From Podaxis mareebaensis (lineage: Eukaryota; Basidiomycota; Agaricomycetes; Agaricales; Agaricaceae): a stretch of DNA of 22,467 nucleotides. The notes under the pieces were generated by a model. It was not told the DNA's origin. It ran no database searches and worked only from the letters and a program-made list of their open reading frames with translations. The stretch is taken from assembly GCA_018524725.1 (NCBI GenBank), contig JAEUWP010000281.1:1-22467 (forward strand). The letters run 5' to 3'. How positions within the stretch are numbered: the stretch's first letter is position 1; every line of letters begins with the position of its first letter. The position numbers and the translations under genes are program-made. Positions 11,059-20,032 of this stretch are shown piece after piece.

Positions 11059-14000
11059 ATGGATGCACAACACCCCCAGTACACCCAACAGCAACAAGAT
11101 GCATCAGTGCAGGGTGACACGATTCACCCTGCACAACATGGAGGCCCTCCAACAGGCCTTGAAGGGGGGAGGGCAATGGACATATCGTCCGACCCAACCC
11201 CCACACCAGTGAACAATGGGCAACAATTCGCTGCCCATCAAGTGTTACTAACCAACCTTGTGGGCATGCTACCACAAGGTCCAAACATGATGGATCCATC
11301 GCATATGCATGCAATGCCCCCACCACCCCCACAATTCACGCAGGGTTTTCCATACCCTGCATTCTACCCTCCTCCTCCTCCACACATGTACAGTTTCCCA
11401 CAACCGTATGGGCACTATCCTCCACCACTGGCACCATATCAACAATACCAGCAAACCACCCCGGCACCACTCGCTCAACAATTGCTAGTGCCAATCCAAC
11501 AGACAGCGCCAGCCCTTCAACCACCACATCCACCGATCCAAGACCAGCCAGCTACAACAACACGACCAATGACGCTGGCCCCAAAGACATCATCCACAAC
11601 TGATGCACAGAGGAAAGATGCCCCTCCATCCCAATCTTCCTCAGTTGCCTCGACCCGAGGAAGGAGCAAGACCAAAAACTCCCTGGCATCCTTGTCCTTA
11701 GAGGACAAGGATAAACAGAAATTAACTGAGCCAGCACAGCCCATCCTTTCCTCAAAAGCCCGAGGAAAGCAACGAGCCATGGATGTAGAGCTCAAGGACA
11801 ACCAGTATGTCCAAGAGCTAATGAATCGACTCAATGAGGCAGGTCTACCTATAGACCTGATATCCGAATTAAGCACCAGCTCAAGGCACACTGGCTGCAA
11901 TGCAATTATCGAGGAGCTTCTCATGAAGCTCCGTAGTCTGCAAGACCGTTTTGTCATGCTCGAAGGACAAAACAGCTTACTACAGAGGCAGGTCTCGAAC
12001 CTGCAATGACAACTAAACAAAAAGTCGGACCACGAAGAAGAACAGCCTGCAAAATGACGCATGATGTCTCAATCGACGACATCATCTCAATGGGGGGTGC
12101 ATAGCACCCCACAGACCCCAACAACCCTGACACTGCGCACTGGTAACAAGGTAAAACCACTACCTCACCAACATTGTCAACCTTTGCCTCCACTGACCGC
12201 TTCATCCTCACGTCAGCCACCACCACTGCCAGCCAATGTTACCCTACCATATATTGAGGAGGTACTGTCCGGGGACATCAATGTCCCCATGACAGAACCT
12301 CCTCAAACAACCCCATCGAGGTCAGTAAAACAGACCTCGAGCAGCATTGTTCCATCAGAGTCCCTATTTGAGGGACTCTCCTTTGGCCAACTGATCCTGG
12401 TATGCCCACCAGGAACTCTCCTCCCAGAGCCTGAAATCTGACTACATCACGAATTCATCCGGTACAGTCCAGACGACCCAGATGAATGATTATCAGGCCT
12501 GGAATACTCGAGTGACAACGATGATTCCACAAAGAATTGTCGTAAGAAAAACAAGAGCAAATCAAAGGCATCGTCGTCAAATAATGACGACTGCGCCAAT
12601 GTATCAGACCACATTGGCTGCGGAGGTAGAGTCCCCGACTTCTGGGGACTCTGGGGAACCAAACCCGGCATTTGAGAATGTGACAACTTCATGCACAGAA
12701 TGTTGTCGCATGACATCTACTACTGCCAGTGAATAAACACTGTGTTCACCGGTACAAATGCCCAAATTGCTGCAAACAGTGAACTCCAAGGTAGGGAGTT
12801 CATTCACAGCAACAAGAAGGGCACCATCCACCACATCACAGGCCAGGGTCTACCTATGACCCCAAGACAAGTAATTCGGTTATGGCAGTTCATGAACAAC
12901 TGCCATGTCAACATCCACAGCAGGTTTGAAGCATATTTCTTGCTTTGAGAACTGTATCACATCACCTCCTTGACCCTTCCAGAGCATCACAATGATGCTA
13001 TGGAATTCATACTGAACCTTGAGGGTTACGACCCCAAGTTTTTAGCATCTGGGATGCAGGAGGAGTACATCACCAGGTTAGAACCCATCATGTGTGCCAT
13101 ACAAGACCATGGTGCATGCAATATCCTCAAATGAAACGAGGGCAAAGGATTACCGATGCCCTCTGGACCACAACTGTTCGATATTGACCTTTTAGGTCAA
13201 TATCTTCTAATACATGGAAACCCTGACATGCGCAATGCCTTTAATGGCATTGCATTCAAACAGCAGAAGCTTGTGCACTGCCGTTGCATATTTGGATATG
13301 GCCTGGGCCACGCTTTAAGTCCTGACAATAAAAGCACAGCCCAAAGGTTCGTGCGACTATTCGCAGTACTGGTAGCAACCCCACACCTCTACCATGAACT
13401 CATCACATCATACAACAGCCACATTCCTCCAGAATGTGCCTTCGCTCCTCAGAATGGGCCCGTATACTCTATATGGCCCCTAGAAATGACTTCATATGCA
13501 TCCCACAATCTGAGCCTCAATGATGTGGCTCACGTTCTCATCTGCAACAGTATACCCATTTCATGGGTAGACCACTCTTACCTTTTTGGGCTGTGGTGGT
13601 TAAACCACACCTATCGTGGTGACCAATTACACCACAACTTATACGATGAACATGACAACTGCCGGGTCGAGTACCTTGACTGATACCACGAGCCCCTGGT
13701 GATTCCTGAGTGGGATGGTTGGAGACATCCCACTCTCGATGACATTAACCAATTCTTGTACTTTGAGTACAAGAATGCACAACAAGCAAAAGGGGAGCAC
13801 TTTGTTCCCCGAGGGTGGTTACCAGCAGGAGCATTGCCCTTCTTCCGGCTCCTCCAGAACCATGATTACCCCCAACGCCTGCTGGAACCACCCCCCTCCC
13901 AATTGTGGCTGGCCCACCCCCTCATGTTGACCCTCACCAGGTCGACACCTATGATCACCAAGGGAGCAGCACTCGATGCAGACACCCAAATGACAGAGGC

Positions 14001-14211
14001 CAACACCTCTGTAACCACTCCCACCACCGCCGACCATCCATCATTGGATGCAACCATGACTGAGGCCAATGCCTCTGCCCTTGCGTCTGATCTGCCTCCC
14101 ATTGCCTTCCTGGCTGAGGCCAACACCTCTGCCCCATTATCCCAAGATGTCGCTGGCGAATCTTCATCGATCGCCTCCTCCCACTCACACTCGTCCTCAT
14201 CACCTTCTTGA
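11059..14211 (+). pseudogene. Element B third ORF, unrecognised, downstream of the chromodomain
   Basis: I do not recognise this protein. It lies in the same frame as pol. The ATG at 11059 has a good fungal start context (CACCATGG) and 129 nt follow the TGA at 10930. From N to C terminus it shows a Gln/Pro/Tyr-rich region with runs of five prolines (about 11320-11470), a Ser/Lys-rich part, and a likely coiled coil ending LLQRQVSNLQ (about 11810-12006). Next come a Ser/Pro linker, a short basic patch near 12535-12570, and a mixed-composition, probably globular region of about 390 residues (12730-13900) rich in His and aromatic residues. The tail is Ser/Thr-rich with three TEANTS-like repeats (13991-14135). 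TGAs lie at 12007, 12055, 12439, 12487, 12673, 12730, 12946, 13132 and 13681, ending at 14209. No signal peptide or membrane segment is apparent, so it is not an obvious envelope protein. It could be a captured host gene or an accessory particle protein. Confidence 0.6.
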
Positions 14212-14370
14212 ACAAGTCAACCCCAGCTTATGCCTTTGTTGAGGTGAACTGTCACCTCGTACTAATCCACCATGCTGGCTGGGCACTATATGTGCCCCGT
14301 CCATCACTCACCTCCACAAGTAGCCATGCCACTTGTGTTTCAATTTCCTTGACCATATTCTATGGTCTCA

Positions 14371-14380
14371 ATGGGGGGTG
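14371..14380 (+). other. Probable polypurine tract of element B
   Basis: ATGGGGGGTG directly precedes TGTAAGGG, the expected order of polypurine tract and LTR start. The tract is G-rich and lies about 160 nt after the last TGA of the third ORF. Confidence 0.45.
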
Positions 14381-14583
14381 TGTAAGGGCTGGGCCCTTGC
14401 AGTCACATATTCATTGCTCCATATCATCTTCAGTTGCTCATTGTTAATTAATTAATTATTTTCTTGTTTGTCTTGGACCTTGATGGATTACTCAATCCAT
14501 CAAAAAACATTCCTTATAAATCTCGCTGTCAGCTGTTGTTAGGACAGCTGACCTTATACATACACTACGTACATCCCAATACA
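14381..14583 (+). repeat. Probable 3' LTR of element B, right end uncertain
   Basis: The segment starts TGTAAGGGC after the G-rich tract and contains a TATA box at 14515. It also carries two element-B-style hairpins, a 10-bp stem at 14480-14503 and a 9-bp stem at 14528-14552. I place the end at ATACA near 14583 because LTRs end in CA and CpG-free copia sequence begins soon after. No 5' copy was found to confirm either border. Confidence 0.35.
14515..14521 (+). promoter_or_regulatory. TATA box in the element B LTR
   Basis: TATAAAT lies about 135 bp into the proposed LTR and is followed by non-coding sequence, as expected for an LTR core promoter (U3/R border). Confidence 0.45.
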
Positions 14584-14626
14584 TCAGGTTTATTGTATGT
14601 CGGTGTGAACTTAAGGTCTAAAGCTC

Positions 14627-15441
14627 TTAGTAAGCCTCAGTAGGCTTACATCTTTCTAGAGGCCTAGACACTCTTTCAAAGTTTACATTAAAGCTTTTCT
14701 GATGCATTTTTCCCATAGCACAACCCTCACAAGGTTTCAAGCTGTTTTTGGGAATGTCTACATGAGGAAAGCCAATTGTACTTGTCTCAAAATGTTTGAG
14801 GATATGATCTGATGGGTGTCCCATTCAATTGTGTAGGATGTCATATCCTGGATTGAAACTAGTTGCAAAGGCATGCATATCACCTTGACTTTTAATTATC
14901 TTACTCTTCACATAGTGTAGAGTATGAGAGCAACTGATCATCAGTTTGGCAACTAGGATTGGATGTCCCATAGCATCATTGATGCTTGAGTAGCTGTCAG
15001 TTGTTTCAATTTTAGCTCCTGCTTTAGCAAGTTGCCCAACTGATAACAATTGATCTCCACCACTTCAAGGTAATGCACCAGATATAGATAAGAATGATTT
15101 AATATCCAAGTGCCATCATCTGTATTGATCATGGTTTCAATTAAGACAGTTCCATGACCAGGAGACTGCATTGGAGTACCTGCTGTATAAACATTTATTG
15201 GTTCAGGGTAATATTGGAAGTCAATGAAGTCTTCCAAATGAGGTGTATAGTGCCCTGAGGCTCCTGAATCCAATAACCAAATAGCATTATACTCATCCAT
15301 ATATATTGGTTCATCTTCATGAGCAATCTTAGAAGTGTTTGGACTAGGTGGTTCATGTATGGAATGGATAACATTAAAGTGAGATGTGCTTGTGCACATT
15401 GCTACAAAATCTGTACATGATACATTGTAAAAATTGTCCAA
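14627..15441 (-). pseudogene. Copia protease and GAG-pre-integrase domain
   Basis: The aspartic protease signature WLLDSGASGHYT lies at about 15240-15285 on the minus strand. Downstream, a one-base frameshift between about 15040 and 15065 moves the frame so that LLSVGQLAKAGAKI, a copia hallmark, is read from about 15049. The pre-integrase zinc motif follows, HN-TGA-MGHPSDHI, then CEGCAMGK (about 14720-14830). The TGA at 14825-14827 sits where copia elements often have Arg (HNRMGHPS), which fits CGA to TGA. Coding ends at TAA 14627. The sequence stops within the linker that normally leads into the integrase core. Confidence 0.85.
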
Positions 15442-15462
15442 ATTTATGAGCCACCTAAGTAC

Positions 15463-17265
15463 TCACTCCCATGGTGGTAGGTGCTCATCTCCTCTTCCTC
15501 CTTCTGCCCTACATGGGTGACTCACTGACCCTCCCAATGTTTGGCCTTGGCACAGTGCTTCTTGCTGAGCTTGCCCTTTTTCTTCCCTTGAGGAAGCATC
15601 ATGACTGGTCTGAGATAGGAGGTGATCAGCATCAGAAGATGGTGATAAGATTTGGATTACATACTCCATTGCCTTCTTTTTGAAGTCACTCTCAGCATCA
15701 CTCATGTCATCAGCATTGTAATCCACATCAGATAGATGATGTGGGCCATTGACAAGAGGTGGGCAATCTTTGACATTGCTCTTGACAAGATCAATCTCAT
15801 CATTGGGATGAGACACTCCAGGGAGACAGGGAGAAGAAGGTGGGCAATCTTTGACATTGCTCCTGATGAGGTCAATCTCATCATTGGGATAAGACACTCC
15901 AGGGAGATGGGGAGAAGAAGGTGGTGCAGGTGGGACATTGACTGATGAGGTCACAGGCACCATGGCCTCATCCCATTCATGTTCTGTTAAACCTATTGAG
16001 TAAAGGTATTCCTGATCTTTAGGATCAGAAGGAAAACCTTCTGGGTTTTTGTTGATCACAGCAAGAGCCTCTTGAAGGGCTCAAGAGCTTTGTTTTCCCT
16101 GTTGAGTAACAAGGAAGTGAATAAGCTGTAATCAACCAATAGGGTTAACACATATGTTTGGATCAACTTCATAAGTGTCCTTGATAACACCAAAATGAAT
16201 TAAATGGTTCATCAAGTCTTGATAGAAGCAACTCACATGTGGGATGTAGACCTCCCCTTGAGCCTTAGACTTCCCTTTCTTGAAGCAAAGTTCCTTAGCC
16301 TTCCTCTGCTTCTCTTTTTCATGTTCATGAAGAGCTTCTTTGATGACATCATACAGCTTCTCAGGGCACTGCATTGAAGGCTGAGTCTTCTTTGGATTTT
16401 TAGTCCATTTGCCCATGCAGACACACTGAGAGTAAGTGCCTACCTCAATCAGGTGACCTGCTGGCAGAAGACCAGACTGTCCCAGAAGTGGTGGGAAGTC
16501 TTCATCAAAGGTCTTTGCTTTCTCACTAACATTATCTAGTGACATGAGGAGTAAGGTTTCCTCAATCAGTTCCACAATGCTTCATTTGGTTGGAACACAA
16601 CAAAGCTTATGGGTATGATTGATGTTGCAATAACATTGGGATTGGATCTTCTGTTCCTTGTGAAGCTGATCCAGTGACTTAGTCACTGTATCAGTGCATT
16701 GACATTTCACTGTCTTGAGGGTCTCATGCACTTCCTGTGCAAGGTTGATTATTTCTTGCTCAAGGATGGCAGTAAAACAGAGGTTACTTGCCTCTATTTT
16801 TGACTCCTCAAACTTATGCTTCTCCTGCATGGCAGGAGAGTAAGTTGGGACAATGGGAACAGGGTTCTGAGACCATACCCAGTGAGAAAGTGAAGGGAGC
16901 AGGGGGCAATCCTGTGGGACTGAAGCAGCCAGATGCTGCTGGACCAGAGCCTGTGGCAGAATGTGAGGAGCATTCTGTTGTGGCCACTGGATCTGATCTA
17001 AGAGGTCAAAGGGGTGCATGTTGGGACCTGTGTAAGGTCTACCAGCACCAGCAGGAGATGGATGGTCTGGCTCTGCTAGTCAAGCAGGTGCAGCAAAACC
17101 CACCATGGAATTGGCTGGTTTAGCTGTGGCATTAGGGGACTTCTTCTTCTTGGGGGCCCTTTTCTTCTTTGGCTTGATGGTCTGCCATTGACCTGGCTGA
17201 CTGCTTTGTTGTCCTTGAGGCTTGGGACCATTGGAGGACTTGTCCCTGCTAGTAGGCTGAGACAT
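15463..17265 (-). pseudogene. Unrecognised insert between copia gag and protease
   Basis: About 600 codons lie between the gag core and the protease, in the gag frame, with TGA at 17080, 16582, 16132, 16078 and 15463. I do not recognise this part. It begins with a Lys-rich stretch (KPKKKRAPKKKKSP, about 17140-17190). A Pro/Gln-rich region follows, then a helical region with scattered Cys (about 16590-16800). Next is a charged helical segment rich in Lys/Glu (about 16250-16370), then an acidic Ser/Pro part with a 27-residue tandem repeat. The CCHC knuckle usual in copia Gag was not found. Near 15470-15600 the +1 frame looks more protein-like (basic, then acidic), so another frameshift is possible. 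Confidence 0.5.
15758..15919 (-). repeat. Two tandem 81-bp copies in the copia insert
   Basis: Copy one is 15758-15838 and copy two 15839-15919, differing at only a few bases. The period equals 27 codons, so the frame is kept. Both encode an acidic unit containing DCPPSSP, LPGVS, PNDEIDL and a final Ser. This is a recent in-frame duplication of a low-complexity segment. Confidence 0.85.
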
Positions 17266-17991
17266 AAATCAACTACAAGGTGGGCCAGGATGGGTTTTGT
17301 TCCAGACAGAAGGACTGCCTTGGTCATTGGGAAGCTTAGCTTTAGCAGCAGAGTTAGCATTGGCAAGATGAGCAGACATTTTGTTATGTCCAGTCCTCTG
17401 TGCCCATTCAGCATTTAAAGTGTCTGTGACCACTCACCAAGTTAAGGCAGCAATAGTGGTATTATTGGTCAACAACAATTGTCAGACCAAATCCCACTCA
17501 TCTGGAATAGCTGAAAGAAGAACCATGGCTCTGAGAACTTCAGGGATGGCAGCAGTAGCTTCCTCAACCTGAGTGAAGAGCATTGCCATTTCAGCAATAT
17601 CAACCACAATATCTCTTTCTCTGGTGATTCTCTTCTTCAGAGCTTGGGTGAACAAGCTGTAGACATTAGCAGGACCAAGCATTCCAAATTGAGTTTAGAG
17701 ATAAGTCCATAAGGTGTCTGGGGCTGTTCTACCATGAAGCAGCATCGAATCTGGCAATGTGTTTTCAATAATCGATAAGGCTTGTGCCTTCATCTGATTC
17801 TGACATGCTGTTTCAGCTATATCACCTGTTCCAGGTGCTGTTGCTGTTCCATTGGTCAGGGACCAGCCTGTTTCTGTGGAACCAGTAACACTAATCAAGG
17901 AAAGAGCTCCTTGAAGGTGACAAGCCCAGAACTTGTAGTTGGAGGGGCCCTCAAGTTTAGGAAGGGAGTTGGTAGCAATAGCTGATGCCAT
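17266..17991 (-). pseudogene. Copia gag (UBN2-like) N-terminal region
   Basis: Gag is the structural particle protein. The likely start is the ATG at 17991 (MASAIATNSLPKLEG), because LEGPSNYKFW is the conserved copia gag opening; the frame is open further upstream to 18105 but that part looks like leader. LLSAIPDEWDLV near 17500 is the second family hallmark. Stops interrupt at 17695 (TAA), 17482 (TGA), one TGA near 17420 and one near 17270. The TAA is the only in-frame stop in this segment that CpG decay cannot explain. Confidence 0.8.
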
Positions 17992-18105
17992 ATCTGATGT
18001 ATCAAAATAGTTGGCAGTTAAGTAGTCAGCTGAGTATAAGAACAAATATGGGGTATTAGTGTAATGCAAAATACAGATAATGATCAGGTAGTTATCCCAA
18101 GACAT

Positions 18106-18669
18106 CTTTATCTCAATCCTAAATTAATAGGAGAGAATCCTCAGAAGGAGAGTCTCAGGGCCCATAACCTGATGAGAAGAAAATGATATTGCTGCTACAC
18201 TAGCATTGCATCAGTGGAGAGTAAACCAGTTACTCACAATCTGAGGCTAATTGAACAGGAAGTGAATTGGTAAGGTGAGGGAAAGGTGAGTCCAATGGAG
18301 AACCAGTAAAGATAAGGCTGAGTTGAAAGTAGCAAGGAATGGTGTGCTTAGGAGAGCTGAGATGTCAAATAGATGAGGAATGTAAACTCCAGTGAAGCAA
18401 GTATGCTACTACATGAGGGTTTAAATACTGTAGTAGCTACACTGGGTATAGGGTATAATACATGCATGAGTCAGAAACATAAAGCATACATGCATACAAC
18501 ATGAGTAGGATGCATGTAAAAGATGAAGATAGATGAAACATGACTCTACCATATACTACAGGAGTCATAAGATGTGAGAAATGTTTCTACAGGTCATAAT
18601 CCATGAGGATATGAGTAATACTAACACAGGCCATACATCTACATATGTGTTATAAGTATATTAATAGAA
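18106..18669. other. Non-coding stretch, probably copia leader and LTR remains
   Basis: No ORF of note is present. It lies directly upstream of the minus-strand copia gag, where leader and 5' LTR should be. A minus-strand TTTAAA (18420-18425) lies inside a loose CTACTAC/GTAGTAG hairpin and could be an old LTR promoter. ATGCATG motifs recur near 18460-18515. I could not define LTR borders. Confidence 0.4.
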
Positions 18670-19710
18670 ATGGATCAATCTAATCATAGCATGAAGCTAT
18701 GTAGGGTTCCAAAAATATCTATGCTCAGTCAATGCAGAGCATATGAGTTGAGGATGCAGCATGTACTGCCAATGGTAAGTATACACATAAGCATCATGCT
18801 GATTAATTCCTCAACATCCCAAATCCCAAATGCCTCTCAAGACACCACCACTGACACCAATGAATCTGCCAGCAATTTCACTCACTACAGGAATGAAGCC
18901 TTTGCTAATTGTTGCCTTCCTGGTCACACCTCACTCTTCTCTGAAGACTGGCCAACCCTTGGCCCACTATTCTATTCTACTGATTGCATGATGACTGAAA
19001 TACTGTGCATTGCCTGGGAGAATGTCCCCTTCACTCATGTCTTCAATCCTGACAGTCTTTATGTTCAAACTATTGCCAATGACTTCAACTCATCCTGGGC
19101 CCATGACTGGAAGATGATTCCCTATGCTGGAGAGCCAATTGTATTCCTTCACCCCTACATGATGTATCTGCCAGTTGTCCCTCATATTATCAAATATGAA
19201 GTCATCCATGGACTCTACTTTTGAGAAGTAGAAGTCTATTGTATTGATCCTAACTCTGAGGATCCACCTTCCATCTCTCTGTGGTGTACCCAACTCCCTC
19301 CTCTCTTCAGTGTTGACTCCAATGTCCCCAGCATCAATGAGTCACCTCCTGAAGAACTGGCCATTGCTCCACCTCCACCTCCTCCTTACCTGCCTCCCTA
19401 CATCACTGGAGATATCTCCCCCTCATCATCATCATCATGGTCACCATGCTACAGCCCTATGGTTGAGTCAGACTCTTCTGACTCTCCACTTGTCAGGAAC
19501 TTCACAGTTCCCTCCTCTGCCTCATCCCCTGCCTTGTTTACTTCTGACTCTTCTAATGGACAACTTCATCCAGACTTAGACTTGTATTATATGCCTCTTG
19601 TCTATTGACCAGAATGTATGGACTCATCTCCAGAACTACTCCCTGTTTCTGTTTCTTGCTACTCCACTATAACTTGTCTTGAACTATTCTTGGACTTAGT
19701 CTATCTCTGA
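18670..19710 (+). pseudogene. Unrecognised Ser/Pro-rich ORF with TGA interruptions
   Basis: One plus-strand frame runs from ATG 18670 through TGA 19222 and TGA 19606 to TGA 19708 with no TAA or TAG, about 347 codons. The N-terminal half (about 18880-19220) has mixed, aromatic-rich composition and looks like a folded domain. After 19222 it becomes Pro/Ser/Asp-rich, with six prolines in a row near 19370 and a Ser run near 19425. GTAAGT at 18775 could be an intron donor, so the true start may differ. There is no CpG in the ORF at all. I do not recognise the protein; it could be an accessory ORF of a transposon or a decayed host gene. Confidence 0.4.
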
Positions 19711-20032
19711 TTCTTAGCCTGTTTCTATTTCTACCTCATCTCCACTCCATAGTTATATGTCTCTGATTGACTATTGGACTTAGCACTACATCATCATAGA
19801 TTCCCAATTAAGACCATAGATGTAGAGCTTAAATAGCTACCCATGTACTGGGAGTGCAAGCTTCCAATATTCTAAACCTCAATTGTATCTATGTACTTCA
19901 CTCTTACAATTGATGTTAGTTGATGATCAGTGTGGTAGTAAACTTTCTATTAGTCATACTCTTGACTGATAGAAGTTCAACCTCTAAGTGTGCTTAATTC
20001 ACATAGTCAACCTACAGTGTAGCGAGTGACTC
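19711..20032. other. Non-coding gap with one imperfect hairpin
   Basis: No gene is visible. An imperfect inverted repeat pairs 19941-19955 (AACTTTCTATTAGTC) with 19964-19977 (GACTGATAGAAGTT). The last ten bases, GCGAGTGACT, carry the first CpG after the desert and border the LTR at 20033. The five bases before the LTR, GACTC ending at 20032, may be one copy of the target-site duplication. Confidence 0.4.

Larger units (their letters stand above)
4487..14552. repeat. Dense array of short perfect hairpins across element B
   Basis: At least 45 perfect inverted repeats of 8 bp or more with loops of 0-15 nt were located by eye. First bases: 4487, 4603, 4648, 5427, 5791, 6162, 6202, 6339, 6375, 6417, 6834, 7094, 7231, 7367, 7626, 8451, 8575, 8860, 8949, 9247, 9451, 9732, 9841, 10078, 10148, 10407, 10513, 10862, 10954, 11107, 11255, 11688, 11840, 11913, 12271, 12316, 12357, 12628, 12780, 13180, 13232, 13708, 13752, 14480 and 14528. 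The longest stems are 11 bp: 10862-10887, 11107-11134, 11688-11712, 13180-13204 and 13752-13776. Site 9732-9749 is a loopless 18-bp palindrome. Many 6-7 bp stems lie between them. Symmetry centres fall on all three codon positions, and hairpins also occur in the 3' non-coding end, so protein coding does not explain them. Scanning elements A and C and the copia fragment the same way showed no comparable density. Confidence 0.88.
3947..14583 (+). mobile_element. Ty3/gypsy chromovirus-like element B with extra 3' ORF
   Basis: The order is gag, zinc knuckle, aspartic protease, reverse transcriptase, RNase H, integrase, chromodomain, a third ORF, polypurine tract and partial LTR. Integrase after RNase H defines Ty3/gypsy, and the C-terminal chromodomain places it with the chromovirus branch. 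All coding parts share one frame, which has no TAA or TAG from 3916 to 14262 but contains 35 TGA codons. I could not find a 5' LTR matching the sequence after 14381, so the left border is uncertain; element A's LTR ends at 3946. The whole element is studded with short inverted repeats (separate entry). As it stands it cannot make an intact polyprotein by normal translation. Confidence 0.85.
14627..17991 (-). mobile_element. Truncated Ty1/copia element
   Basis: Minus-strand gag, a long insert, a protease with WLLDSGASGHYT and a pre-integrase domain are in the copia order. Integrase core, RT and RNase H are missing: the coding sequence ends at about 14627, next to element B's LTR. The other half does not appear left of element B, so this is a truncation and not a simple nested insertion. 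From 18105 down to 14953 the parts share one frame, broken mostly by TGA, with a TAA at 17695 and a TAG at 14953. The fragment is almost completely free of CpG. Confidence 0.85.
14603..20022. other. CpG desert
   Basis: Reading every line from 14603 to 20022 I found only two CG dinucleotides, at 17746 and 17773, in about 5.4 kb. Base composition would predict on the order of two hundred. TG and CA are abundant. The region covers the copia fragment, the unknown plus-strand ORF and the flanking non-coding DNA. CpGs return abruptly at 20023 and are dense from the element C LTR onward. Such depletion is expected from long exposure to CpG-directed C to T mutation. Confidence 0.9.

Noticed and set aside
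12730..13900. Third ORF of element B as a retroviral envelope gene
   Set aside because: Position fits, but no signal peptide, membrane anchor or cleavage-like motif is visible.
3916..14262. TGA read as tryptophan (altered genetic code)
   Set aside because: TGG is used normally at conserved Trp sites, for example RWYWWP and VHWSLGNMTW, while the TGAs fall where relatives have Arg. All-TGA stops are explained by CGA decay. It is kept as a testable alternative only.
4487..14552. CRISPR array, tRNA genes or intrinsic terminators
   Set aside because: The hairpins have different sequences and irregular spacing, with no repeat-spacer unit, no cloverleaf and no T-tracts. They lie inside fungal retrotransposon coding DNA.
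14583..14640. Element B inserted into the copia element
   Set aside because: The missing copia integrase and RT are not found left of element B, and no target-site duplication could be recognised.
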